64,000 nucleotides of DNA from W-Chloroflexi-9 sp045863195 (GCA_045863195.1 BTUI01000001.1:1-64000); one strand, 5' to 3'. Shown: positions 1 to 8,295, numbered from the stretch's first letter. Notes: generated by a model not told the origin, from the sequence alone. Numbers and translations: made by a program.

Positions 1-137
1 ATCAGTTCCACCGCGGTGATGCCGAGCGACGCGAGCCCGGCGAGGCGGTCCGCCGCCGCGGCGAACGTGCCCTCGGGAGTGAAGGTGCCGACGTGGATCT
101 CGCAGGTCACCGCCTCGTGCCCCGGCCGGCCGCGCCA
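1..137 (-). pseudogene. 5'-truncated malto-oligosyltrehalose trehalohydrolase (treZ) remnant, running off the left edge
   Basis: Read on the minus strand from about 137, the frame gives W-R-G-R-P-G-H-E followed by EIHVGTFTPEGTF and then LASLGITAVEL. This is the very characteristic start of the GH13 barrel of TreZ, the enzyme releasing trehalose from maltooligosyl-trehalose. A normal TreZ carries some 90-100 residues of CBM48-like domain before this motif. Here the homology begins abruptly about 24 nt after the run of Ts of the preceding operon's terminator. No ATG, and no GTG or TTG in a sensible place, lies in frame upstream. So the gene is either 5'-deleted or initiates at an internal GTG. 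Only 45 codons are visible, so the state of the rest is unknown. Confidence 0.55.
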
Positions 138-160
138 CCCCCCCGATGGGGCCGCGCTGC

Positions 161-192
161 AAAAGCAGCGGGCCCGCCCTCTCGGGCGGCCC
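161..192 (-). terminator. intrinsic terminator of the MaoC/SDR operon
   Basis: Minus-strand hairpin GGGCCGCCC, loop GAGA, GGGC-G-GGCCC with one bulged G, followed by CGCTGC and TTTT. It begins 27 nt past the stop of the last SDR gene. Confidence 0.7.
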
Positions 193-218
193 TTCCGTTG
201 TACCTCGTGAGAGGTGGG

Positions 219-1181
219 CTACTCGGCCTTGGCGACCGGGCGGCCCGGGAGGTCCAGGTCAGCCGGCGGCGGGGCCGGGTTGCGGAGGCCCTGCATCAGC
301 TGGCCCGGGACCAGGACGCGGAGCTCGTCCACCGTCCACTTGCCCGGCTTGGCGATGGTCCGGTACGGCGTCTCGTCGTGCGCCAGCGACACCTGGCCGC
401 CGGACACGTAGAAGATCTTGCCGTTGATGTTCCACGCCTGGTCGGTCATGAGGTACGTGGTCATGGGGGCCACGTACTTCGCGTCGCGGAGCTGGTTGAC
501 GATGCTCGGGGCGCGCTGCTGGACGGCGATGCCGGCGCGGGCGCGGAGCTGCGTGGCGCTGTCCGGCACGGTCGCCGTCATGCGCGTGGCAGCACCCGGC
601 GAGATGCCGTTGGACGTGATGCCGTAGCGGCCCAGGTCACGCGCGGCGCAGCGGACGCCACCGGCGATACCGGCCTTCGCGGCACCGTAGTTGGACTGAC
701 CGGCGTTGCCGTTCAGGCCGGAGCCGGAGGAGAAGCCGATGATCCGGCCGTAGCGCTGCTGGCGCATGATGATCGCGGCCGGCTTCACCACGTTGAAGAA
801 GCCGGTCATGTGGACCGCGACGACCTCGTCCCACTCCTGCTCGGCGAGGTTGAAGATCATGCGGTCGCGCAGGATGCCGGCGACGTGGATGACGCCGTCA
901 ATGCGGCCCCACGTGTCGACCGCCTGCTTGATCATGTTCTCGCCGCCGGCCTCGGTGGCCACGGTGTCGAAGTTGGCGACGGCGTTGCCGCCGGCAGCCT
1001 TGATCTCGTTGGCGATGGTGTCCGCGGGACCCTTGTCGCCGCCGGTGCCGTCCACGTTGACGCCGGGGTCGTTGACGACCACGTTGCCGCCCTGGGCGGC
1101 GATGAGCTTCGCGACCTCCGAGCCGATACCACGGCCCGAACCGGTCACGACGTAGGTTCGACCCTCAAGGGGCTTTGCCAT
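219..1181 (-). CDS. HSD17B4-like SDR (3R)-hydroxyacyl-CoA dehydrogenase, copy 1
   Basis: 320-residue short-chain dehydrogenase. The Rossmann motif TGSGRGIG is near residue 14. The stretch VVNDPGVNVDG, with conserved Asp, matches the dehydrogenase part of peroxisomal multifunctional enzyme type 2 (HSD17B4) rather than classical 250-residue FabG. The catalytic Ser lies in FSSGSG and the Tyr-x3-Lys in NYGAAKAG. It should oxidise a 3-hydroxyacyl-CoA made by the MaoC hydratase encoded upstream. It is the last gene of a four-gene minus-strand operon, starting 28 nt after copy 2 with an AAGGA Shine-Dalgarno. It is about 45-50% identical by eye to copy 2. Substrate unknown. Confidence 0.9.
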   Translation of the reverse strand: MAKPLEGRTYVVTGSGRGIGSEVAKLIAAQGGNVVVNDPGVNVDGTGGDKGPADTIANEIKAAGGNAVANFDTVATEAGGENMIKQAVDTWGRIDGVIHVAGILRDRMIFNLAEQEWDEVVAVHMTGFFNVVKPAAIIMRQQRYGRIIGFSSGSGLNGNAGQSNYGAAKAGIAGGVRCAARDLGRYGITSNGISPGAATRMTATVPDSATQLRARAGIAVQQRAPSIVNQLRDAKYVAPMTTYLMTDQAWNINGKIFYVSGGQVSLAHDETPYRTIAKPGKWTVDELRVLVPGQLMQGLRNPAPPPADLDLPGRPVAKAE

Positions 1182-1209
1182 CTGAGTGTCCTTCTCTCTG
1201 TCTGTCCGG

Positions 1210-2187
1210 TTAGGCCAGCGGCCGGGCGGCCACGTCGCGGCCCGGGATCTCCAGGTCGGCCGGCGGCGGCGCCGGGTTGTTGACGTCCTTCATCAGGACG
1301 TTCTGCACGGCGTCGTCCAGCTCGGAGAGCTCCCACAGGCCCGGCTTGAAGACCGTGCGCCACGCGACCGGGTGGTTGGCCACGGAAACCGTGCCGCCGG
1401 AGACGTTGAACACGTAGCCGTTGATGTCCCACGCGTCGTCGGAGGCCAGGTAGGCCACCATCGGCGCGACGAACTCCGGCTCGCGGAGACCGGCGTACAC
1501 GCTCTGCTGCACGGGGGCAGCGGTGCCGCCGGTCTGGATGCCGGCCGCAGCGCGGAGCTGGCGGGAGGCCTCCGGGACGGACTGCGTCATGCGGGTCGCG
1601 GCGCCGGGGGCGATCGCGTTGCAGGTGACGCCGTAGCGGCCCAGGTCCTTGGCGATCACGCGGGTCATGCCTGCGATGGCCGACTTCGCGGAGCCGTAGT
1701 TGAACTGGCCCGTGTTGCCGATGATGCCGGACGTGGACGAGAAGTTGATGATGCGGCCGTAGCGCTGCTGGCGCATGATCACGGACGCCGGCTTGATGGT
1801 GTTGTAGTGACCCTTGAGGTGGACCGCGACGACCGAGTCCCACTCCTCCTTGGTCATGTTGAACAGCATCCGGTCGCGCAGGTTGCCGGCCACGTTCACG
1901 ACAATGTCCAGCTTGCCGTACGTGTCGATCGCCTGCTTGATCATGTTCTCGCCGCCGGACAGCTCGGCGACCGAGTCAAAGTTCGCCGTGGCGGTACCGC
2001 CGGCGGCCTTGATCTCGTCCACCACCTGCTGCGCGGGGCCGGCGTCGTGGCCGCTGCCGTCCACGTTCACACCGGGGTCGTTCACCACGACCTTCGCGCC
2101 CTCGGCCGCGAAGAGCATCGCGATGCCCCGGCCGATGCCGCGGCCCGACCCGGTGACGACGGCTACTTTGCCGTCCAATGCACCCAT
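1210..2187 (-). CDS. HSD17B4-like SDR (3R)-hydroxyacyl-CoA dehydrogenase, copy 2
   Basis: 325-residue SDR with TGSGRGIGRG, the VVNDPGVNVDG loop, a serine in NFSSTSG and the Tyr-x3-Lys pair in NYGSAKSA. It is a paralogue of the next gene, so the operon encodes two 3-hydroxyacyl-CoA dehydrogenases, perhaps for different chain lengths or for a heterodimer. The frame is open 10 codons further upstream. I chose the ATG at 2187 because GGGAGAGG lies 6-13 nt before it and the protein then begins MGALDGKVAVVTG, as the family does. Confidence 0.9.
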   Translation of the reverse strand: MGALDGKVAVVTGSGRGIGRGIAMLFAAEGAKVVVNDPGVNVDGSGHDAGPAQQVVDEIKAAGGTATANFDSVAELSGGENMIKQAIDTYGKLDIVVNVAGNLRDRMLFNMTKEEWDSVVAVHLKGHYNTIKPASVIMRQQRYGRIINFSSTSGIIGNTGQFNYGSAKSAIAGMTRVIAKDLGRYGVTCNAIAPGAATRMTQSVPEASRQLRAAAGIQTGGTAAPVQQSVYAGLREPEFVAPMVAYLASDDAWDINGYVFNVSGGTVSVANHPVAWRTVFKPGLWELSELDDAVQNVLMKDVNNPAPPPADLEIPGRDVAARPLA

Positions 2188-2256
2188 TGCCTGGTCCTCT
2201 CCCGCCCTTTCGGGCACTGTTTACCTGCCGGCCCTCGCGGTCCGGGGGTTCTCCGG

Positions 2257-2688
2257 CTACCCCCGGCTGGGCAGTGTGACCCGCGCCGTTCCCGGCGAGG
2301 TCCGCTGACCGCTGGGGTTCTCCGTCCACACGTCGAGCTCGACCACGTGACGGTCTCCCTCGTCGTATTTCCTCGTCACGACACCCTTGCAGAGGATGTC
2401 CTGGTTCGGGTAGTCCATCCCGCGGTACTGGCAGCCGAACCGCTCGATGCGCCCGCCGGGGGCTACCCAGTCATGCAGCAGTTGTCCCAGGAACGCGTTC
2501 TTCAACGCCCCGTGGACGATGATGTTGGAGAGCCCCGTCCGCCGGGCGAACTCCACGTCATAGTGGATCTGGTAGAAGTCGCCAGAGGCGCCAGCCCAGG
2601 CCACCAACTGCACGCTGGAGCAGTTCTTGCGGAGGACGGGGATGGGATCACCCACCTGGACGTCCTCGTAGTAGACCTGCCCAGCCAT
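2257..2688 (-). CDS. MaoC-like hydratase, catalytic hot-dog subunit
   Basis: 143 residues, one hot-dog fold. The hydratase-2 motif is visible as WAGASGDFYQIHYD (catalytic Asp and His) followed by GLSNIIVHG. It would hydrate a trans-2-enoyl-CoA to the (3R)-hydroxyacyl-CoA, the substrate of the SDR enzymes downstream. The gene just upstream encodes the partner half. Such separate small subunits form heteromeric hydratases in the mycobacterial HadAB/HadBC and ChsH1-ChsH2 systems. Its stop lies 69 nt before the copy 2 SDR start. Confidence 0.88.
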   Translation of the reverse strand: MAGQVYYEDVQVGDPIPVLRKNCSSVQLVAWAGASGDFYQIHYDVEFARRTGLSNIIVHGALKNAFLGQLLHDWVAPGGRIERFGCQYRGMDYPNQDILCKGVVTRKYDEGDRHVVELDVWTENPSGQRTSPGTARVTLPSRG

Positions 2689-2717
2689 TCAGTCCCGCTC
2701 CCCAACCGGACGACCCG

Positions 2718-3191
2718 CTAGTAGTGGATCGTGTTTCCGAACATCCTCGCGACCATCTTGCCGTCCGACTCCCGGCAGTACCGGGTCTCGCGGAAGACGA
2801 TGAGCATGGGGCCAATGCTGCCCGTCCGCTCCTGATACTCCGTGGTCCGCGTGCGCGAGGTGATGACGTCGCCCGCGCAGACCGGCTCGATGTATTCGTA
2901 TGTCGTCCCGCCGTTGAGCACTCGGCGGTACGGGATGTCCAGGTCGTTGCCGGGTCGCGTTTCGCCCGTCTGGCGGGGGAGGTAGACCGGGGTCCCGAGG
3001 TAGCCGGGCGGCGCGAGGATATCGCGGTAGCCACGGTTGCGGGCGGTGTCCCGGTCGTAGAAGACGAGATCCGTGTGGCCCACGGCGCGCGCGAACATCC
3101 GACATCCGGTGGACGTCACTTCCTGGACCGTAACCGGCCCATCGACGCCCAGCTGCGCGCGCAGCGCTTCGGTCACCACGGATTCCGCCAT
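2718..3191 (-). CDS. FAS1-like / MaoC N-terminal-type hydratase subunit
   Basis: 157 residues, resembling the N-terminal half of double-hot-dog hydratases (MaoC_dehydrat_N). It has the FARAVGHTDLVFYD stretch and APPGYLGTPVY, where the non-catalytic half binds the acyl chain. It begins with GAGGAGGT 6 nt before the ATG and is the first gene of the four-gene operon behind a strong promoter (3277-3305). It probably forms a dimer with the catalytic subunit encoded 29 nt downstream. Confidence 0.85.
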   Translation of the reverse strand: MAESVVTEALRAQLGVDGPVTVQEVTSTGCRMFARAVGHTDLVFYDRDTARNRGYRDILAPPGYLGTPVYLPRQTGETRPGNDLDIPYRRVLNGGTTYEYIEPVCAGDVITSRTRTTEYQERTGSIGPMLIVFRETRYCRESDGKMVARMFGNTIHY

Positions 3192-3276
3192 CGACTACCT
3201 CCTCGTTTCGAGTGAAATGTCGATACGGCGTGGCTGGGAATCGCCGGGGGAGGTCGCCCTCCTCTGGCGCGGGCGC

Positions 3277-3305
3277 ACGATATCGGTGGCCTTCTGCGGT
3301 GTCAA
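3277..3305 (-). promoter_or_regulatory. promoter of the MaoC/SDR operon
   Basis: Minus strand: -35 TTGACA (3305-3300), 17-nt spacer, -10 TATCGT (3282-3277). Predicted start near 3270 gives an 80-nt leader. The rest of the 3192-3365 gap shows nothing else. Confidence 0.65.
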
Positions 3306-3365
3306 ACCAGCGCCGGATGGCGGGGGAGACGTGCAGATCGAGTCGGTCGTGGCGCGCATCCCGGC

Positions 3366-4124
3366 CTAGTCTCGCCGGTGCAGCGGGTGCGTCTCGATGT
3401 ACTCGCGGCGACGCTCGGCCAGGTCGGCCCAGCGGTCGTGGAGGTCATCCGGGACGGTGTAGAAGTCCGGGTTGGAGGAGACCGTGCCGCCGGTCCGGTC
3501 GATCGGCCAGCAGCGGCCGGCGCGCAGTTCCTCGATCAGGTCCTGCTCGCCCGTGATGTCTCGCTCGAAGTAGGTGGCCGCCTTGCCGATGTCGGCGACG
3601 GCGTGGGAGTCACTCCCGGCGGTGCCGGGGAAGCCCATGAGCATCTGGAGGCGGTTGGAGAAGGAGTTCTCGTTTGGCTTGCCGCGGCCGTTGCCGACCT
3701 CCAGCGCCACCGGGAAGCGGAACCCGCCGTTGCGCTCCGCGCGCTCCAGTGCGTCCGCCCACTCCTTCTCGCTCTCCCAGTTCCACGGGTGCTGCCGGCG
3801 GGAGGGGTGGGCGGCGACCATGACGCCGCCGGCCTCCCGAACGTGCTCGTGCAGTTCGTGAGAGCGGTGCATGCCGTAAACGTACTTGTGCATGCCGTAG
3901 ACGAGGAAGTGGCCATCCTCGGTGTTCAGTTCCATGGCGGGGATGACCAGGAAGTTGTGGCGCTTCGCGAGGCGTGCGGCCTCTTCCAGATTCCAGGCCC
4001 AGTCGTGCTCGGACAGCACCATGCCGTCCAGGCCGGCAGCCTTGGTGCGCTCAACCATCTCGTCCGGCTTCAGGAAGGAGTCCCAGGAGCCGGGATGCGT
4101 GTGCGTGTGGAGGTCGATCAGCAT
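3366..4124 (-). CDS. PHP-domain metal-dependent phosphoesterase
   Basis: 252 residues with all PHP metal-binding motifs: DLHTHTHPG at the N-terminus, LSEHDW near residue 40, AMELNTEDGH, AAHPSR, and C-terminal GSDSH. The family hydrolyses phosphoester bonds (for example nucleoside 3',5'-bisphosphates or oligoribonucleotides) with a trinuclear metal site. The substrate here cannot be told. It follows the thiolase gene on the same strand after a strong hairpin, so it may be partly insulated from that operon. No promoter of its own is clear in the 100-nt gap. Confidence 0.85.
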   Translation of the reverse strand: MLIDLHTHTHPGSWDSFLKPDEMVERTKAAGLDGMVLSEHDWAWNLEEAARLAKRHNFLVIPAMELNTEDGHFLVYGMHKYVYGMHRSHELHEHVREAGGVMVAAHPSRRQHPWNWESEKEWADALERAERNGGFRFPVALEVGNGRGKPNENSFSNRLQMLMGFPGTAGSDSHAVADIGKAATYFERDITGEQDLIEELRAGRCWPIDRTGGTVSSNPDFYTVPDDLHDRWADLAERRREYIETHPLHRRD

Positions 4125-4169
4125 CCGGAGGCCATCCCAGGCGGCAGCGTAACGCAGGCGGCGGAAGTA

Positions 4170-4206
4170 CCGAGGGCGGCCCTCCCGGGGGAGGGGCCGC
4201 CCTCGG
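4170..4206 (-). terminator. strong hairpin after the thiolase gene
   Basis: Inverted repeat CCGAGGGCGGCCCTCC / GGAGGGGCCGCCCTCGG with one bulged base and a GGG-type loop, 19 nt past the thiolase stop. There is no good U-tract, so termination may be partial. Confidence 0.55.
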
Positions 4207-4224
4207 CGTGACTACCTCGAGAGG

Positions 4225-5436
4225 CTAGTCGTCCGCGACCAGCACCAGGGTGCTGGTGACGGACAGGGTGCCGCCGGTGCCGTTGACCACGGCGGACTTG
4301 GCGGACGTCTGCTTGCCCGGGAGGCCGTGGACGCCGTCCTCGGCCGTGCCGGACAGCTGCCGCCACGCCTCGACGAGCAGCATCATGCCGTACATGCCGG
4401 AGTGACTGAACGACAGGCCGCCGCCGTTGGTGTTCACCGGGATGCCAGAGCCGCCGGGGCCGGCCTTGCCGCCCTCCCACAGGCTCGGGCCCTCACCGCG
4501 CTTGGTCAGGCCGAGCATCTCGGCCGTGATCCCGGCGGTGACGGTGAACGAGTCGTAGATCATCGCCAGTTCCATGTCGCGCGGGCCCATGCCGGCCATC
4601 TTGTAGGCGGCAGCGGCCGAGCGGCCGGCGGAGGTGGCGGTGAAGTCGTCCATCTCCAGCATCATGGAGTGGCTCTGGCTCTCGCCAGCACCGGCCACCC
4701 AGACCGGCTTGGTCTTGAAGGACCGAGCGCGCTCCGCGGAAGCCAGGATGACGGCTCCACCGTGGTCGGTGACCAGGCAGCAGTCGAGCAGCTTCAGCGG
4801 CCAGGAGATCAGGCGGCTGTTCATCACGTCTTCGACCGTGATCTTGCCACCGGCCGGGTGCGTCTCCTTGGAGTGCATCACGGCGCGGGGGTTGAGCATG
4901 GCCCAGTCACGCGTGGTGACGGCGATCTGCGCGAAGTCCTCCTGCGTGGAGCCGTACTGGCGCATGTGCCGCGTGAAGGCGTGCGAGTAGAACGACGGCG
5001 GGCCGGCGACGCCGTACGGCGCCTCGAACCAGGAGCGCGGGTTCCACGGGTCGCCCTCGCCGGCGCGCAGGGTGCCGCGGTTGCGGTTCTTGCGCGCGGA
5101 GTAGCCCGACTCACCGTGGGAGACCACGGCGATGTCGATGATGCCGGCGTTGATCGCCGCCAGCGCGTGGTGGATGTGCATCAGGAACGAGCAGCCACCG
5201 ACGGCGGTGGTGTCGATCCACTTCGGGTGGATCCCGAGGTACTCCGCCAGGAAGGAGGCCTGGCCCGGGGCGCCGATGCCTTCGATCTCAGAGGGCTTGA
5301 TGCCCACAAGGTCGCAGACGTTCTTGATCGCCTCGATGTGGAGGTTGATCGCGGTGGTGCCTTCTTCGATGTAGCCGATCTTGTTGGATTCGGCCGCACC
5401 AACGATGGCAGCGGACATGGACGGGTTCGTCGGCAT
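4225..5436 (-). CDS. thiolase-fold lipid-transfer-type acyl-CoA thiolase/aldolase
   Basis: 403 residues. The nucleophile cysteine is in AVGGCSFLMH (about residue 80-90) and the His loop is NTNGGGLSFSHSG. The C-terminal glycine motif reads NGTGG, without the second catalytic cysteine of biosynthetic or degradative thiolases. That pattern is typical of SCP2/Ltp-type thiolases. Members that pair with a DUF35 protein, such as Ltp2 with ChsH2, are retro-aldolases in steroid side-chain degradation. The DUF35 gene lies 15 nt upstream. I infer C-C cleavage of an acyl-CoA, with thiolysis as the alternative. Start chosen for the AAGGGGGA before the ATG. Confidence 0.85.
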   Translation of the reverse strand: MPTNPSMSAAIVGAAESNKIGYIEEGTTAINLHIEAIKNVCDLVGIKPSEIEGIGAPGQASFLAEYLGIHPKWIDTTAVGGCSFLMHIHHALAAINAGIIDIAVVSHGESGYSARKNRNRGTLRAGEGDPWNPRSWFEAPYGVAGPPSFYSHAFTRHMRQYGSTQEDFAQIAVTTRDWAMLNPRAVMHSKETHPAGGKITVEDVMNSRLISWPLKLLDCCLVTDHGGAVILASAERARSFKTKPVWVAGAGESQSHSMMLEMDDFTATSAGRSAAAAYKMAGMGPRDMELAMIYDSFTVTAGITAEMLGLTKRGEGPSLWEGGKAGPGGSGIPVNTNGGGLSFSHSGMYGMMLLVEAWRQLSGTAEDGVHGLPGKQTSAKSAVVNGTGGTLSVTSTLVLVADD

Positions 5437-5451
5437 TGGTTGTGTTCCCCC

Positions 5452-5871
5452 TTAGCCCACGACGCGCCAGAACGGGATGGACACGTCGTCCGTGGCCTTC
5501 TCCCATTCGACCTTGACGGGGGCACCGAGCTTGATGTCCTCCGGCTTGTTCGGGTCAACGCCCCGCAGCACGGAGAAGATGCGGTCGCCCTCCTTGAGGT
5601 CGATGTAGGCGGTCACGAACGGCACCTCGTCGGCGTAGCCGCCGAAGGCGCGGTGCTGCACGGCGAAGGTGTGGATGAAGCCCTCGCCGGACGCCTCGAA
5701 CCACTCGATGCGGCTCGAGTGGCAGAACGGGCAGAGAATGCGGGGGTAGAAGTGCGCACGGTTGCATTCCGTGCAGCGGGGCAACATGAACTTGCCCTGC
5801 TTGCCGCCCTCCCAGAACGGGCCCGTCGTATACGGGTCCGGATCCGGGATTGGCTTGTTGTAGTCGGCCAA
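5452..5871 (-). CDS. DUF35 (Zn-ribbon plus OB-fold) acyl-CoA-associated protein
   Basis: 139 residues. Rubredoxin-like zinc ribbon C-x2-C (CTECN) and C-x2-C (CPFCH) near residues 30-50, then an OB-fold ending near ISIPFWRV. DUF35 proteins bind acyl-CoA and form obligate complexes with thiolase-like enzymes. The frame is open far upstream, but the family begins close to ADYNKPIPDPDPYTTGPF. I therefore take the TTG at 5871, which has AAGGAG 6 nt before it. It is the first gene of a two-gene unit with the thiolase. Confidence 0.87.
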   Translation of the reverse strand: MADYNKPIPDPDPYTTGPFWEGGKQGKFMLPRCTECNRAHFYPRILCPFCHSSRIEWFEASGEGFIHTFAVQHRAFGGYADEVPFVTAYIDLKEGDRIFSVLRGVDPNKPEDIKLGAPVKVEWEKATDDVSIPFWRVVG

Positions 5872-6018
5872 CGTCCGCTCCTTAATACTCGGTTCCTCAG
5901 TTGGCCGGACGGCGGGAGCGGCTGCCACGCACCCCCGGACACACACAGGCTGGACGCGCTGGTGGGCAAGGCGGCATGGGAGCAGGACCGGTTCGCGCGC
6001 CGGTCGCGACCGCGCCGC

Positions 6019-6048
6019 ACTGTAACGACGTGCGGAGTAGGCGGTCAA
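6019..6048 (-). promoter_or_regulatory. promoter of the DUF35-thiolase operon
   Basis: Minus strand: -35 TTGACC (6048-6043), 18-nt spacer, -10 TACAGT (6024-6019). It lies in the 350-nt divergent gap 5872-6221 together with the nuo promoter. The predicted leader is about 140 nt. Confidence 0.6.
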
Positions 6049-6130
6049 CCGCGCGCGGCGCGGAGCGTGACACGCGAGGCGTGCCGGGCCGCCTCCGCCG
6101 CAGCGGGAGAGCGCCGTGCGCTCCGCTTCA

Positions 6131-6159
6131 TTGCACCTGTGCAGGGCAGGTGTTACGTT
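6131..6159 (+). promoter_or_regulatory. promoter of the nuo operon
   Basis: -35 TTGCAC (6131-6136), 17-nt spacer, -10 TACGTT (6154-6159). Predicted start near 6166, about 56 nt before nuoA. Confidence 0.6.
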
Positions 6160-6221
6160 CCCGGCGCTGTTGGGGGCGCCTCCACGGGGCGCAAGGATGG
6201 CCGTGCGGAAGGGACGCGCAG

Positions 6222-6596
6222 GTGATCCCCGAGGATTTCGGCCGAGTCGGCGCATTGCTCGCGCTTGCCATCACCTTTCCCCTGATCCCGCTGGGCGTCT
6301 CCTACCTCTTCTACATCACGAAGATCCGCCCGCATCACCCTGACCCGGTGAAGAACGCCACCTACGAGTGCGGCGTGGAGTCGGAAGGCTCCTCCTGGGG
6401 CCAGTTCAACGCTCGCTACTACGTCTTCGCATTGGGCTTCGTGATCTTCGATGTGGACGTGATCTTCCTCTACCCGTGGGCGGTGCAGCACGCTGAACTG
6501 CCGCTGGGGACGTTGCTAAAGGCGGCGGTGTTCATGGGCATCCTGGCCTTTGGCCTGGCCTACGCGTGGCGTAAGCGCGCCCTGGAGTGGCGCTAA
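6222..6596 (+). CDS. nuoA: NADH-quinone oxidoreductase subunit A
   Basis: 124 residues with three membrane helices. The signature YECGVESEG is after helix 1, and FVIFDVDVIFLYPWA carries the conserved acidic residues of helix 2. NuoA is part of the membrane arm next to the quinone site. The frame is open well upstream, but the family begins at about IPEDFGRVGALL, so I take the GTG at 6222. It is the first gene of the nuo operon. In most bacteria nuoB follows; here nuoC follows directly with overlapping ends. Confidence 0.93.
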   Translation: MIPEDFGRVGALLALAITFPLIPLGVSYLFYITKIRPHHPDPVKNATYECGVESEGSSWGQFNARYYVFALGFVIFDVDVIFLYPWAVQHAELPLGTLLKAAVFMGILAFGLAYAWRKRALEWR

Positions 6597-7192
6597 CCTT
6601 GGCGCGCGCCCCTCGCCAGATCGACGCACGACCGGTCGCCGCCGCGCTGCAGAGCGCGCTGCCCGGCATCGTCACCGCCTCCAACGAGGAGTGGCTGGAG
6701 GTCGCCTCCGACCGCGTGGACGAGGCGCTCCGCTGGCTGCGCGACTCCGCGGAGTGGGACGCGGCGCAACTGAGCAACCTCACGAGCGTCGACCGGCACA
6801 CCCACTTCGAAGTCGTCTACCACCTCCAGTCGCTGGACCTGAACCACCAGATCGCCGTGAAGGCGCTGGTGGAGGATCACGAGAATCCGGTCCTGCCGAG
6901 CGCGTACCCCGTCTACAAGGGCGCGCTGCTCCAGGAGCGCGAGGTCTACGACCTGATGGGCATCCGCTTCCAGGGCCACCCGGACCTCCGCCGGCTGCTG
7001 CTGTGGGAGGGCTACCCGGGCCACCCCCTGCGGAAGGACTTCCTCGGCATCGGGGACGGGCGCACGGCGGGCCTCCAGCGCTTCCCGTTCGAGGACAAGG
7101 CGCAGCCTGACCGGCTGCTCAACGAGGGCAACCTGATCACCGGCGAGCGCAAGCCGGCCGCCGAGGCCGGACACGGCGGAGGTCACCACTAA
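6587..7192 (+). CDS. nuoC: NADH-quinone oxidoreductase subunit C
   Basis: 201 residues, about the usual length for an unfused NuoC (30-kDa subunit). The conserved core is recognisable: NLTSVDRHTHFEVVYHL, then PVYKGALLQEREVYDLMGI and HPLRKDF. It belongs to the peripheral arm and docks on NuoD. The GTG at 6587 overlaps nuoA by 10 nt; a TTG at 6599 is an equally possible start. It overlaps nuoD by one base. Confidence 0.92.
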   Translation: MALTLARAPRQIDARPVAAALQSALPGIVTASNEEWLEVASDRVDEALRWLRDSAEWDAAQLSNLTSVDRHTHFEVVYHLQSLDLNHQIAVKALVEDHENPVLPSAYPVYKGALLQEREVYDLMGIRFQGHPDLRRLLLWEGYPGHPLRKDFLGIGDGRTAGLQRFPFEDKAQPDRLLNEGNLITGERKPAAEAGHGGGHH

Positions 7193-8295
7193 TGCCGGCC
7201 TCCACCGAACCGTACGTCCTGAACATCGGCCCCCAGCACCCCTCCACGCACGGCGTGTTCCGCCTGCGCGTGGTGATGGACGGCGAGGTTATCCGCGACC
7301 TCGACATGATCGTGGGCTACCTCCACCGCTCCATGGAGAAACTGGCGGAGGAGCGCACCTACACCCAGAACATCCCGTTTACGGACCGCGCCGACTACCT
7401 GGCCGCGATGTCCTCGAACCTCGGGCTGGCGCTGGCGGTGGAGCGGCTGGCCGGCGTGGTGCCGACGGAGCGCGCGCAGTACCTGCGCGTGATCTTCGCG
7501 GAACTCCAGCGCATCGCGAGCCACGCGATGGCGAACGGCACGCTGATCTCGGACGCCGGGGCGTGGCAGACGCCGCTGCTCTACATGTTCCGCGAGCGCG
7601 AGAAGATCCTCGACCTGTTCGAGATGACCTGCGGCGCGCGGCTGACCACGAACTACATGCGCATCGGCGGGGTTTCCTTCGACCCGCCGGCGGAGTTCTG
7701 GCCGGCGCTGCGCGAACTGGTGGACGAGCTGCCCGAGCGGATCGAGGAGTACTTCGATCTGCTCACGGACAACGAGATCTTCCTGGGCCGCACGCGCAAC
7801 GTGGGCATCATCAGCGCCGCGGACGCGATCAACGGGTCGCTGACCGGCCCGGCGCTGCGAGGCTCCGGCGTGCCGTGGGACCTGCGCAAGGCGGAGCCGT
7901 ACTGCGTGTACGACCGCATGGACTTCGACGTGCCCGTGGGCACCGTGGGCGATGTCTACGACCGCTTCATGGTGCGCATGGAAGAGACGAAGCAGTCCGC
8001 CCGCATCCTCCGCCAGGCGATGGAGCAAATCCCGTCCGGCCCGCACAAGAACGATGTACCGCTGGCGCTGCGCCCGGAGCCGGGAGAGATCTACTCGCGC
8101 GTCGAAAGCCCGCGCGGCGAGATCGGCTTCTACCTCGTGTCGGACGGCACCCCGGCTCCGTACCGCTTCCACCTGCGCGCTCCCTCGATGATCAACCTCT
8201 CGCTGCTGCGCGAACTCGGTGTCGGTGCGGCGCTGCCGGACGCGGTCGTCACGCTCGGCTCGCTGGACATCGTGGTCGGGGAGATCGACCGATGA
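7192..8295 (+). CDS. nuoD: NADH-quinone oxidoreductase subunit D
   Basis: 367 residues, 49-kDa-type subunit homologous to the large subunit of [NiFe] hydrogenases and forming the quinone pocket with NuoB. It begins with the diagnostic NIGPQHPSTHG and contains YLHRSMEKL, DRADYLAAM, TRNVGII and the C-terminal GSLDIVVGEIDR. It is complete, with no sign of an NuoC fusion. It ends ATGA, overlapping nuoH. Confidence 0.95.
   Translation: MPASTEPYVLNIGPQHPSTHGVFRLRVVMDGEVIRDLDMIVGYLHRSMEKLAEERTYTQNIPFTDRADYLAAMSSNLGLALAVERLAGVVPTERAQYLRVIFAELQRIASHAMANGTLISDAGAWQTPLLYMFREREKILDLFEMTCGARLTTNYMRIGGVSFDPPAEFWPALRELVDELPERIEEYFDLLTDNEIFLGRTRNVGIISAADAINGSLTGPALRGSGVPWDLRKAEPYCVYDRMDFDVPVGTVGDVYDRFMVRMEETKQSARILRQAMEQIPSGPHKNDVPLALRPEPGEIYSRVESPRGEIGFYLVSDGTPAPYRFHLRAPSMINLSLLRELGVGAALPDAVVTLGSLDIVVGEIDR

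Noticed and set aside
5872..6255. N-terminal extension of the DUF35 gene up to 6255
   Set aside because: Extra residues are low-complexity, cover the divergent promoters, and the TTG at 5871 has a good SD and the conserved N-terminus.
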